Below are positions 1 through 6,107 of a DNA stretch of 10,769 nucleotides, one piece after another. How positions within the stretch are numbered: position 1 is the stretch's first letter; every line of letters begins with the position of its first letter. The notes below the pieces were generated by a model. That model worked only from the letters and a program-made list of their open reading frames with translations, did no database searches and was not told the DNA's origin. The position numbers and the translations under genes were made by a program. This DNA is from Christensenella sp. UBA3857 (GTDB taxonomy: Bacteria > Bacillota > Clostridia > Christensenellales > CAG-138), in NCBI GenBank assembly GCA_002392505.1, contig DGHD01000051.1, positions 1,647-12,415 on the forward strand. Direction: 5' to 3'.

Positions 1-69
1 GACAACGAGAACTCCTATACCAGCCAGATGGTCCGCACCATCAAGTACTTCTCGGAGCTCGGCAAGTGA
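1..69 (+). CDS. C-terminal end of an unidentified protein (partial)
   Basis: An open frame enters from the left edge and ends at TGA 67-69. It gives 22 residues that start DNENSY and end YFSELGK. The fragment is hydrophilic with no membrane segment or recognisable motif. A clear rho-independent terminator lies 40 nt downstream, which supports a real gene end. The frame is inferred only from that context, because 22 residues are too few to assign a family. No function is claimed. Confidence 0.6.
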   Translation, partial: DNENSYTSQMVRTIKYFSELGK

Positions 70-108
70 AACGGTTTTGATATTTGAGTCCGATCCACGA
101 TCGGGTCT

Positions 109-141
109 GCCGCGGGTTTGATACCCGCGGCTTATTTATTT
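109..141 (+). terminator. Rho-independent terminator after the upstream gene
   Basis: A perfect 9-bp stem pairs 109-117 (GCCGCGGGT) with 123-131 (ACCCGCGGC) around a 5-nt loop (TTGAT). It is followed by the T-rich tail TTATTTATTT. A smaller hairpin lies just before it: CCGATC 90-95 pairs with GATCGG 99-104. The position, between the stop at 69 and the promoter at 145, fits a transcription-unit boundary. Confidence 0.85.
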
Positions 142-144
142 GCC

Positions 145-173
145 TTGCATTTGAAGCATTTTCAACGTATAAT
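145..173 (+). promoter_or_regulatory. Sigma-A-type promoter of the ABC/TraX gene group
   Basis: The -35 box TTGCAT (145-150) and a perfect -10 box TATAAT (168-173) are separated by exactly 17 bp, so transcription should start near 180. The spacer contains a small inverted repeat, TTGAA (151-155) and TTCAA (161-165), which could be an operator. The hexamer GCATTT occurs twice, at 147-152 and 156-161. The promoter sits directly after the terminator of the upstream gene. Confidence 0.8.
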
Positions 174-179
174 TAAGGG

Positions 180-296
180 TAACGATCCAAAGCGTGCACG
201 GCGGAGGATCGGTACGCCGCAGGGCGCGGGCAGGCAAAAAACGCTCCCGCGGGGCGTCCGCCGGGCACAGACCAAAAAGCAAGGAGGAAGACCGAA
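180..296 (+). other. GC-rich structured 5' leader, no gene seen
   Basis: This is the expected untranslated leader of about 115 nt before the TTG start. Several pairings are possible. CGATCC 183-188 can pair with GGATCG 206-211. ACGCTCC 241-247 can pair with GGGGCGT 251-257 (one G-U pair). CGCGGG 225-230 can pair with CCCGCG 246-251. The last two exclude each other. No T-run follows any of them, so a plain terminator is not indicated, and I recognise no riboswitch class. The GTG at 194 opens an arginine-rich frame without a ribosome binding site and is probably not a gene. Confidence 0.4.
281..287 (+). promoter_or_regulatory. Strong ribosome binding site selecting a TTG start
   Basis: AAGGAGG lies 9 nt before TTG 297-299. 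The encoded protein starts MNVLTTDGLSKIY, the normal N-terminus of an ABC ATPase. No ATG in this frame precedes the conserved region, so TTG is the supported start. Confidence 0.8.
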
Positions 297-1217
297 TTGA
301 ACGTACTTACAACGGACGGACTTTCCAAGATATACAAGGGACATTTTGCGGTAAAAGACGTCTCCATGCATATCGATAAGGGCGATATCTACGGCTTCGT
401 CGGTGAGAACGGCGCCGGAAAGACTACCCTGATCCGCCTCATAACGGGGCTTGCCGCCCCCACCAAGGGGACGTATTCGCTCTACGGAGTCAAGAACACC
501 TCGAACGAGATCTATTCCGCGCGCAGGCGCACCGGCGCGATCGTCGAGACGGCGACCATGAGCCGCGGCATGACCGCCATGGAGAATCTCAAGGTGCAGT
601 GCAGCATCACCGGCGTGAGCAAGACGGACGAGGAGCTCGAGGAATTGATCGGGCGCGTCGGGCTTGACTTCAAATCGATAAAGAACAAGAAGGCGGGCAA
701 ATTCTCCCTCGGCATGAAGCAGCGCCTCGGCATCGCGATGGTGATGGTATCGGGCGCCGATTTCGTCATACTCGACGAGCCTATGAACGGACTCGACCCG
801 CAGGGCTTCGTCGAGATGCGCGAAATGATCCTGAATCTCAATAAAGAGGGCGTCACCTTCCTTATCTCCAGCCACATCCTTTCGGAGCTCGAAAAGGTCT
901 GCACAAAGGTCGGCGTGATCTCCCACGGCGTGCTGCTCGAGGAGATCAGCATGGAGGATCTCCACCTTGCCGCAAGGCGGCGCATACTGATCGGCGCCGA
1001 TGACGAGGCGGCGGTCGAGGCGGCGCTCAAGGCGGACGGCCGCTTCCCCGATATCGGTCGGGAGGAAGGCAGGCTTGCCGTTTACGGCGACGCGGATATC
1101 AACGCGATAATGCGTATCCTCGTCGAAAAGGGACTCGGGATAGGGACCATAAACGTGCTCGATGAAACGATAGAAGACTATTATATCCGTCTTCTCGGAA
1201 GGGGGAAGATCGCATGA
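297..1217 (+). CDS. ABC transporter ATP-binding protein, BcrA/LanF (bacitracin/lantibiotic immunity) type
   Basis: This is the cytoplasmic ATPase of an ABC-2 exporter. Visible motifs over 306 residues are the Walker A GENGAGKT (36-43), a signature-like FSLGMKQRL (136-144), the Walker B and D-loop FVILDEPMNGLDP (156-168) with catalytic E161, and the switch histidine H193 in SSH. The Q-loop position holds glutamate (E84 in AIVETAT). I recall this 'E-loop' as typical of LanF/BcrA-type immunity ATPases. Residues from about 215 to 306 form the extended C-terminal region usual in this group. The start is TTG with AAGGAGG 9 nt upstream. The stop overlaps the permease start as ATGA, implying translational coupling. 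The family exports or expels membrane-active peptides or other amphiphiles, but the substrate here cannot be read from sequence. Confidence 0.93.
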   Translation: MNVLTTDGLSKIYKGHFAVKDVSMHIDKGDIYGFVGENGAGKTTLIRLITGLAAPTKGTYSLYGVKNTSNEIYSARRRTGAIVETATMSRGMTAMENLKVQCSITGVSKTDEELEELIGRVGLDFKSIKNKKAGKFSLGMKQRLGIAMVMVSGADFVILDEPMNGLDPQGFVEMREMILNLNKEGVTFLISSHILSELEKVCTKVGVISHGVLLEEISMEDLHLAARRRILIGADDEAAVEAALKADGRFPDIGREEGRLAVYGDADINAIMRILVEKGLGIGTINVLDETIEDYYIRLLGRGKIA

Positions 1218-2035
1218 AGAGACTATTGAAAGCCGATATCTACCGCGTGCTCAAAAACAAACTGTCGCTTATCGCGCTGATACTCGCAGTCGCGTTCCCG
1301 CTGCTCATAGTGCTTATGTACGCGGGCATCCGTGCCGTAAGCGGGCTCAGCGGCGAAGAAGGCGCGGATATCCTCTTCAACGCGAACTCCATAATCGGCT
1401 CCGTCTATTCCCTGACGAACAATCTGGGGCTCGTTATCCCCGCGTTTGCGGGCATACTCGTCTGCTCCGACTTCTCGAACGGCACGCTCCGCAACAAGGT
1501 AATCGCGGGGAACCGCCGTGTGGAGATCTATTTCTCGCACCTGATCGTTTCGATACTGTTCTCGGTCGCGATCATCACGATCTACGCGGCGGCGACGGCG
1601 GGGTTTGCGCTCATATTCTTCCCGTTCACCCGCGATCCTTCGCTGAACATGGGGCTTGAGATAATGTACTTCGTGCTGAACGGCACCATGGCATTCGCGT
1701 TCATCGCCACCGTTTCGACCATGTTCGCAATGCTTTTCCGCAGCGCCGCGCCGACGATCATATTCACCGTGGTATTCGCCGTCGCGCTGATGGCGATAAA
1801 CACCGTCGTGATGCTGATCGACTATGAGAAGTTCAAGTACGCGGTCTATTTTATCCCCACCTTTGCCGGGAACATATTCAACCTCAACAATTTCAGCATA
1901 ATTGGAATGCTGAGCCAGACCGCCGACACTTCCCGCGGGCTCATATTCGCGGAGGCAATGCTCTCCTACCTCTTCTTCGGAGCCGTCAACACCGGTATAG
2001 GGCTGCTGGTCTTCGGAAAGAGGGACGTTAAATAA
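1214..2035 (+). CDS. ABC-2 type permease partner of the BcrA-type ATPase
   Basis: This 273-residue membrane protein has about six hydrophobic segments, near residues 17-37, 68-84, 107-136, 147-174, 178-203 and 245-266. Between segments 2 and 3 is DFSNGTLRNKVIAGNRR (86-102), which matches the cytoplasmic coupling motif of ABC-2/BcrB-like permeases (D-F-x-x-G-T-x-R-N). The ATG at 1214 overlaps the ATPase stop by 4 nt, so the two proteins are made together and very likely form the transporter. The short N-terminal basic segment MKRLLKADIYRVLKNK before the first helix is also typical. The substrate is unknown; the ATPase subtype favours a peptide or lipid-like compound. Confidence 0.9.
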   Translation: MKRLLKADIYRVLKNKLSLIALILAVAFPLLIVLMYAGIRAVSGLSGEEGADILFNANSIIGSVYSLTNNLGLVIPAFAGILVCSDFSNGTLRNKVIAGNRRVEIYFSHLIVSILFSVAIITIYAAATAGFALIFFPFTRDPSLNMGLEIMYFVLNGTMAFAFIATVSTMFAMLFRSAAPTIIFTVVFAVALMAINTVVMLIDYEKFKYAVYFIPTFAGNIFNLNNFSIIGMLSQTADTSRGLIFAEAMLSYLFFGAVNTGIGLLVFGKRDVK

Positions 2036-2049
2036 GCCGGAGGACTCAT

Positions 2050-2265
2050 ATGAAGATCAAGGACTGGTTCTTAGTCCAGAAGGAAAAACGCGCCGCGAAA
2101 AAGCAGACGAGGCTTAAAAAGAAGCTTATGAAGAAAGCCGGAAAGCTCGAGCCGCTCGGCGCCGATACCGAGGGGATCGAGCAGCCCGAGTCCCGCTTTA
2201 CCGAGGAGTATAAGGAATTCCTCGATAAGCAGGACGCCCCGGAACGCGCCGTTGAGAAGGAGTGA
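2050..2265 (+). CDS. Small bipolar charged protein of unknown function
   Basis: This 71-residue frame has a good ribosome binding site, GGAGGA (2039-2044), 5 nt before ATG and 14 nt after the permease stop, so it is very likely translated. I do not recognise it. Residues 1-32 carry 14 Lys/Arg and only two acids, and look like a basic, partly amphipathic helix (MKIKDWFLVQ then KEKRAAKK). Residues 33-71 carry 13 Asp/Glu and five basic residues. There is no cysteine, signal peptide or full membrane helix, although the WFLV patch could touch a membrane. It sits inside the transporter operon ahead of a TraX-like protein and could be an accessory factor for either. Nothing in the sequence shows a RiPP-like core peptide. 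Confidence 0.75.
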   Translation: MKIKDWFLVQKEKRAAKKQTRLKKKLMKKAGKLEPLGADTEGIEQPESRFTEEYKEFLDKQDAPERAVEKE

Positions 2266-2270
2266 ATCCC

Positions 2271-2293
2271 GCGCACGCATACGCGTTGGGCGC
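2271..2293 (+). promoter_or_regulatory. Hairpin in the intergenic gap before the TraX-like gene
   Basis: GCGC (2271-2274) plus ACGC (2275-2278) can pair with GCGT (2283-2286) plus GCGC (2290-2293), with a 4-nt loop ATAC and a 3-nt bulge TGG. No Shine-Dalgarno sequence lies immediately before ATG 2302. AAGGAG (2257-2262) lies 39 nt upstream, overlapping the previous stop. Folding the hairpin would cut the effective spacing to about 16 nt. A role in translation is inference only. Confidence 0.4.
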
Positions 2294-2301
2294 TGCACCG
2301 A

Positions 2302-3039
2302 ATGAAAAAGATACTTAACGCCAACCAAATAAAGCTCATCGCCATTATCGCGATGACGATAGACCATCTGGCTTGGGCGATATTCCCGGGTCTTCGGACG
2401 GAGTGGTACGTTATCGCGCTCCACATAATCGGGAGGCTGACCGCGCCCATCATGTGGTTCTTTATCGCGGAGGGCTGCCATTACACGCGCAGCATGGGAA
2501 AATACGTCGGCAGGCTGTTCATATTCGCCCTTATTTCGCATTTTGCCTACGATTTCGCGTTCGGCATCCCCTTCCTTCCGCTCTCCACCGGCGTGTTCAA
2601 CCAGACGAGCGTTATGTGGTCGCTCGCGTGGGCGGCGGCGCTCGTTTGGATATGCAGGTCTGAAAAGCTCCCCCAATGGGTCAAGCTCGTAATATCCGTC
2701 GCGGTATGCGTTATCGCCTTCCCGTCGGACTGGTCGAGCATCGCCGTTATGTGCCCGTTCTTCCTTTACGCGCACAGGGGGAAGTTCAAGCTCCAGGCGA
2801 TCGATATCGTGCTGTGGAGCCTCGTTTACGCGCTCGTTTACTTCTTCTTCCTCGATAAGCTGTACGGCGCGCTGCAGATGTTCACCTTCCTGACGATACC
2901 GATACTCGCCATGTATAACGGCGAGCGCGGCAAATGGAAGGGCATGAAGTGGTTCTTCTATATCTACTACCCCGCGCACCTTGTCGTGATAGGCATAATA
3001 AGGCTTGCGCTCCACGGGAATATCTCGACCATCTTCTGA
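2302..3039 (+). CDS. TraX-family integral membrane protein (stand-alone)
   Basis: This 245-residue polytopic membrane protein matches the TraX family. Near the N-terminus is KLIAIIAMTIDHLAW (11-25), followed by HIIGRLTAPIMWFFIAEG (41-58), then YTRS with a KYVGRL motif (61-72), and finally the C-terminal FFYIYYPAHLVVIGIIR (218-234), the family's conserved FYxxYPxHL segment. TraX of the F plasmid is required for N-terminal acetylation of F pilin. Firmicutes often carry single chromosomal TraX homologues without conjugation genes, as here, and their substrate is not established. The start is ATG; local ribosome binding is weak (see hairpin 2271-2293). The gap to the previous gene is 36 nt and to the methyltransferase 11 nt, so it is probably in the same transcript. 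Confidence 0.9.
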   Translation: MKKILNANQIKLIAIIAMTIDHLAWAIFPGLRTEWYVIALHIIGRLTAPIMWFFIAEGCHYTRSMGKYVGRLFIFALISHFAYDFAFGIPFLPLSTGVFNQTSVMWSLAWAAALVWICRSEKLPQWVKLVISVAVCVIAFPSDWSSIAVMCPFFLYAHRGKFKLQAIDIVLWSLVYALVYFFFLDKLYGALQMFTFLTIPILAMYNGERGKWKGMKWFFYIYYPAHLVVIGIIRLALHGNISTIF

Positions 3040-3050
3040 TCGGAGGAAAC

Positions 3051-3833
3051 ATGAACGAACTTGAAAACTACTATCTGACCCACGACGAGGACGGAAGGCT
3101 TTTATCAAAGCACGGCTCGGTGGAATTCATAACCACAATGAAATACATCGGCGAATATCTTGCCGGCGTGCCGTCGCCGTCCGTTCTCGAGGTCGGCGCA
3201 GGTACGGGAAGATACAGCGTTACGCTCGCCAAAGAGGGGCTCAGCGTGACAGCCGTGGAGCTCTTCGAACACAATCTCGGGATATTGAAGTCAAAGCTCG
3301 ACGGTTCCGAACCGATCCGCGTCATCGAGGGGAATGCGCTTGACCTTTCGATGCTCGATACGGGTTCGTTCGATCTCACCCTCCTGTTGGGACCGATGTA
3401 TCATCTCTACACGCGGGAGGAAAAGCTGCGGGCGCTTTCGGAGGCGGTCCGTGTAACGAAAAAGGGCGGCATTATAATGGTCGCTTACTGCATGAACGAT
3501 CCTGTAATAATCCAGTACGTTTTCGCGGCGGGGCATCTTGAAGAGGTGCTTGCCGGAAACATGCTGACCCGCGACTGGCATACGATCAGCCGCGAACGTG
3601 ATCTGTTTGAGATGGTGCGCCCCGAGGAGATCGCATCGCTTGACGCCGGTATGCCGGTCGAGCGGCTCAAGCTCGTCGCGACGGACGGCGCGTCGCATTA
3701 CATGAGCGGTATTATCGACGGCATGGACGATACGACTTTCGGCAAATGGATCGAATACCACCTTGCCGTATGCGAGCGGGAAGACCTTATCGGCGCTTCG
3801 AACCACACTCTGGACATATTAAGGAAGCTTTGA
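3051..3833 (+). CDS. Class I SAM-dependent methyltransferase
   Basis: This 260-residue cytoplasmic protein has the Rossmann methyltransferase core. Motif I is VLEVGAGTG (45-53), the acidic ribose-binding residue is E70, and post-motif [19 protein letters not shown] (107-125) carries the LGPxYHL signature of a common Firmicutes subfamily. A downstream segment [13 protein letters not shown] (134-146) forms the next strand. The substrate is unknown; this subfamily is annotated only generally. A longer frame opens at 2934 but overlaps the TraX-like gene by more than 100 nt. ATG 3051 has GGAGG (3042-3046) 4 nt upstream and lies 11 nt after the previous stop, so it is the supported start. The next gene begins 16 nt later. 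Confidence 0.92.
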   Translation: MNELENYYLTHDEDGRLLSKHGSVEFITTMKYIGEYLAGVPSPSVLEVGAGTGRYSVTLAKEGLSVTAVELFEHNLGILKSKLDGSEPIRVIEGNALDLSMLDTGSFDLTLLLGPMYHLYTREEKLRALSEAVRVTKKGGIIMVAYCMNDPVIIQYVFAAGHLEEVLAGNMLTRDWHTISRERDLFEMVRPEEIASLDAGMPVERLKLVATDGASHYMSGIIDGMDDTTFGKWIEYHLAVCEREDLIGASNHTLDILRKL

Positions 3834-3849
3834 TCCGAAGGAGTCCGAA

Positions 3850-4833
3850 ATGATACTTGAGACCGAACGGCTCATCCTCCGCCCGTGGGAGGAGGGCGAC
3901 GCCGAAGAATGCTATAAATACGCCAAGGATCCGCGCGTTGGCCCGATCGCCGGGTGGCCCGTCCATACGAGCGCCGAACAGAGCCGCGAGGTGATACTCG
4001 GCGTGCTCTCCGCGCCGGAGACCTACGCCGTGGTTTTGAAGGAGACGGGGCTTCCGATAGGCAGCATCGGGCTCCATCACAACGATCTTGCCGAAAAGGA
4101 GGACGAGGCGGAGCTCGGCTACTGGCTCGGGGTCCCCTATTGGGGGCGCGGACTGATCCCCGAAGCCTCTCGCGAGGTGATCCGTCACGCCTTTGAGGAG
4201 CTGAACCTCAACAGGATCTGGTGCGGCTATTACGAGGGCAACGAAAAATCGCGCCGCGTGCAGGAGAAGCTCGGCTTCAAGCCCCAATGGGTGAGCGAAA
4301 ACCTGCCCGTTCCGCTGCTCGGCGAGACGCGCACCGGGCACGTAAGCCTGCTTACCAAAGAGGATTGGCTCGGGCAAAAGAAGACCGAGGGCTTCTTCTT
4401 TTCCGTCGAAGACCTGAACGACGGGGAGATATTCCTTAAGCTCAGGAGGACCTGCGGCGAAAAGCCCGAAAAGAGGTGGCTGCCGGCTTATTATTTCGAC
4501 ATCTGCCGCGCGGACGGGATCAAGATCGGCGTCTGCGATCTGCGCGTCGGTCACAACGACAAGACCTATATCGGCGGCAACATCGGCTACGGGATCGACC
4601 CGCCCTTCAGGGGCAGACATTACGCCGCCAAAGCCTGCCGGCTGCTGTTCAGGCAGGCGAAAAAGCACGGCATGGATCATCTTTTCATCACCTGCGATCC
4701 GGATAATACCGTCTCGAAAAAGACCTGCCTCGCGGCGGGAGGCGCGTATATGGGCACCGCGCTCATCCACGAGGATAACGAGCTCTATGCCGACGGGAAG
4801 CGTTTCGCTTCGATTTACAGGTTTGAACTCTGA
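3850..4833 (+). CDS. Tandem GNAT acetyltransferase (two fused GNAT domains)
   Basis: This 327-residue protein is about twice the length of a single GNAT. Domain 1 (about 1-172) is RimJ/RimL-like: it opens [10 protein letters not shown] (4-13), has a strand with [19 protein letters not shown] (88-106) whose GRG turn binds acetyl-CoA, then [19 protein letters not shown] (119-137) and KLGFK (140-144). Domain 2 (about 180-327) has [19 protein letters not shown] (244-262) as its cofactor loop, [13 protein letters not shown] (281-293), and a typical C-terminal strand. Domain 2 is more diverged and could be catalytic or regulatory. Start ATG 3850 follows AAGGAG (3838-3843) by 6 nt. It is the last gene of the probable six-gene group. 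Substrates are unknown; the family acetylates amines of proteins, antibiotics or metabolites. Confidence 0.9.
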   Translation: MILETERLILRPWEEGDAEECYKYAKDPRVGPIAGWPVHTSAEQSREVILGVLSAPETYAVVLKETGLPIGSIGLHHNDLAEKEDEAELGYWLGVPYWGRGLIPEASREVIRHAFEELNLNRIWCGYYEGNEKSRRVQEKLGFKPQWVSENLPVPLLGETRTGHVSLLTKEDWLGQKKTEGFFFSVEDLNDGEIFLKLRRTCGEKPEKRWLPAYYFDICRADGIKIGVCDLRVGHNDKTYIGGNIGYGIDPPFRGRHYAAKACRLLFRQAKKHGMDHLFITCDPDNTVSKKTCLAAGGAYMGTALIHEDNELYADGKRFASIYRFEL

Positions 4834-4904
4834 TCCGCCTTCGTCCTGCGATTTGTGACTTTTTCCGTCCCTATACGCGCTTTTTTTCTTTATTTTAGTG
4901 CAAA

Positions 4905-4927
4905 AAATGCAGTTTCCTATTGCATTT
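4905..4927. repeat. Inverted repeat over the -35 box of the HU promoter
   Basis: AAATGCA (4905-4911) and TGCATTT (4921-4927) are perfect 7-bp inverted arms with a 9-nt spacer. The right arm overlaps the -35 hexamer (4920-4925). It lies upstream of the expected transcript start, so it would act as DNA, for example as a protein-binding site, rather than as an RNA hairpin. Chance remains possible in this AT-rich stretch. Confidence 0.45.
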
Positions 4928-4948
4928 CGGGAAAAACCATAGTATACT
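4920..4948 (+). promoter_or_regulatory. Sigma-A-type promoter of the HU gene
   Basis: The -35 box TTGCAT (4920-4925) and -10 box TATACT (4943-4948) are 17 bp apart. An AT-rich tract from about 4880 to 4907 lies upstream and could act as an UP element, fitting a highly expressed gene. Transcription would start near 4955, giving a leader of about 35 nt. The rest of the gap from 4834 holds a T-rich run (4881-4894) without a convincing stem before it, so I do not call a terminator for the preceding gene. Confidence 0.8.
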
Positions 4949-4989
4949 GTACCCGATCCTAAAATACACGAAAGGAAGTCTTTTACACC

Positions 4990-5283
4990 ATGACAAAACT
5001 GGAATTAGTTGACGTCGTAGCAAAGAAGGCGGAGATCACCAAGGTCGAAGCCAAGAAGGTCGTCGACGCTGTTCTCGTTTCCATCAACGAGGGGCTTGCC
5101 GCCGACGGTAAGGTCGCTCTCCCCGGCTTCGGTACCTTTGAGGTAAGGAAGCGCGCAGCCCGCACCGGCAGGAATCCCCAGACCGGCGAGACCATCAAGA
5201 TCAAGGCCGCCAAGGTTCCCGCTTTCAAGCCCAGCAAGGCTATGAAGGAGCTTGTCAACAAGCCCAAGAGGAAGAAGAAATAA
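4990..5283 (+). CDS. hup: HU family DNA-binding protein
   Basis: This 97-residue nucleoid protein binds and bends DNA without strong sequence preference. It opens MTKLELVDVVAKKAEI and has the helical dimerisation region (about 1-40), the G-F-G-T-F-E-V-R turn (46-53), and the DNA-binding arm with ARTGRNPQTGE (57-67), followed by IKIKAAKVPAFKPSKAMKE, the usual end of HU. A short basic tail (KPKRKKK) extends it slightly beyond the common 90-residue length. AAGGAAG (4972-4978) lies 11 nt before ATG. It has its own promoter. A hairpin lies between it and the next gene. HU in Clostridia is normally essential and abundant. Confidence 0.97.
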   Translation: MTKLELVDVVAKKAEITKVEAKKVVDAVLVSINEGLAADGKVALPGFGTFEVRKRAARTGRNPQTGETIKIKAAKVPAFKPSKAMKELVNKPKRKKK

Positions 5284-5301
5284 GACCAGTTGAAACCTTT
5301 C

Positions 5302-5332
5302 GTCGCCCGGCTCACCCCGGGCGGCATTTTAT
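5302..5332 (+). terminator. Probable weak terminator after the HU gene
   Basis: A 9-bp stem pairs 5302-5310 (GTCGCCCGG) with 5317-5325 (CCGGGCGGC), including one T-G pair, around a 6-nt loop. Only a short T tract (ATTTTAT) follows. Termination is probably partial. I see no promoter between here and the next gene at 5351, so the YoaP-like gene may depend on read-through. Confidence 0.6.
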
Positions 5333-5350
5333 GTATATGGGAGGCTTTTT

Positions 5351-6100
5351 ATGGATTACGTCAGGGTAACGAAGGACAATATCGAAAAGGAGCATATCTG
5401 CTGCGCCATATCGAACAACAAGGATATCCAGGTCGCCTCGAAAAAGGAGTGGCTTTCCGCGCGCTTTGACGAGGGGCTCGTATTCTTGAAGAGCGTCGAG
5501 CGCGGCAAATGCTTTATAGAATACATCCCAGCCGAAAACGCATGGGCGCCTATCGACGCCGACGGGTACCTGTACGTCGACTGCCTGTGGGTATCCGGCT
5601 CGTTCAAGGGGCATGGGTATTCCAACGAGCTTCTTTCCGCCTGCATAAACGACGCGGAAGATAACGGCAAAAAGGGCGTCTGCATACTCTCCTCCGCAAA
5701 GAAGAGACCCTTCCTTGCGGATCCCAAATACCTGAAGCACAAGGGCTTTGCCCCGTGCGATACCGCCGCGGGCGGAGTGGAGCTCTGGTATCTGCCCCTC
5801 TCGAAGGACGCCGAGCCGCCCCGTTTCCGGGACTCGGCAAAGCATCCCTCCGTTCCCGATAAGGGCTGGGTGCTCTATTACACGAGCCAGTGCCCCTTCA
5901 ACGCCAAATACGTGCCGATAGTCGAAAAGGCGGCGGCGGATAACGGCGTGCCCTTCAAGGAGGTGCATATCACATCCCGCGAGGAGGCGCAGAACTGCCC
6001 CGCGCCGACCACGACCTACGCGCTGTTTTTCGACGGCGAATACGTGACGAACGAGGAAATGAACGATACGAAGTTCCTTAAACTCGCGCTGAACAAATGA
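5351..6100 (+). CDS. yoaP: GNAT acetyltransferase with C-terminal YoaP domain
   Basis: This 249-residue protein is close in length to YoaP of Bacillus subtilis (about 250 residues, from memory). Residues 1-150 form a GNAT fold. The acetyl-CoA loop is SGSFKGHGYSNELL (82-95), preceded by the strand YLYVDCLWV (73-81), with a later segment ILSSAKKRPFLADPKYLKHK (112-131). Residues 172-249 form the YoaP domain, which starts WVLYYTSQCPF (173-183); its cysteine C181 sits in a thioredoxin-like position, followed by a second cysteine in NCPAPTTT (215-222). The substrate is unknown. GGGAGG (5339-5344) lies 6 nt before ATG. It follows HU by 67 nt across a hairpin. Confidence 0.85.
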   Translation: MDYVRVTKDNIEKEHICCAISNNKDIQVASKKEWLSARFDEGLVFLKSVERGKCFIEYIPAENAWAPIDADGYLYVDCLWVSGSFKGHGYSNELLSACINDAEDNGKKGVCILSSAKKRPFLADPKYLKHKGFAPCDTAAGGVELWYLPLSKDAEPPRFRDSAKHPSVPDKGWVLYYTSQCPFNAKYVPIVEKAAADNGVPFKEVHITSREEAQNCPAPTTTYALFFDGEYVTNEEMNDTKFLKLALNK

Positions 6101-6107
6101 TCCGCGC

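Noticed and set aside
118..300. Short plus-strand frame across the terminator and leader
   Set aside because: It starts inside the terminator loop, has no ribosome binding site, and has arginine-rich, non-protein-like composition.
162..965. Long minus-strand open frame (267 codons) opposite the first ABC ATPase
   Set aside because: It is antisense to a gene with all ABC motifs, and its translation is low-complexity and rich in H, A, L, E and D, typical of antisense frames in GC-rich DNA.
2050..2265. Small charged gene as a RiPP or bacteriocin precursor
   Set aside because: It has no cysteine, no serine/threonine-rich core, no double-glycine leader and no neighbouring maturation enzyme of a known RiPP class.
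2934..3050. Upstream extension of the methyltransferase
   Set aside because: It would overlap the TraX-like gene by over 100 nt, whereas ATG 3051 has GGAGG just upstream and gives a normal N-terminus.
2071..3108. Minus-strand open frame of 345 codons opposite the small protein and TraX-like gene
   Set aside because: It spans two plus-strand genes, has an arginine-rich composition with no recognisable motif, and mirrors their codon bias.
3787..4770. Minus-strand open frame of 327 codons opposite the double GNAT gene
   Set aside because: The plus strand has two clear GNAT domains and a ribosome binding site; the antisense product shows no family motif.
4878..4898. T-rich run after the double GNAT gene as a terminator
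   Set aside because: The T-run is clear but I find no stable stem directly before it; it fits better as an AT-rich upstream promoter element for HU.
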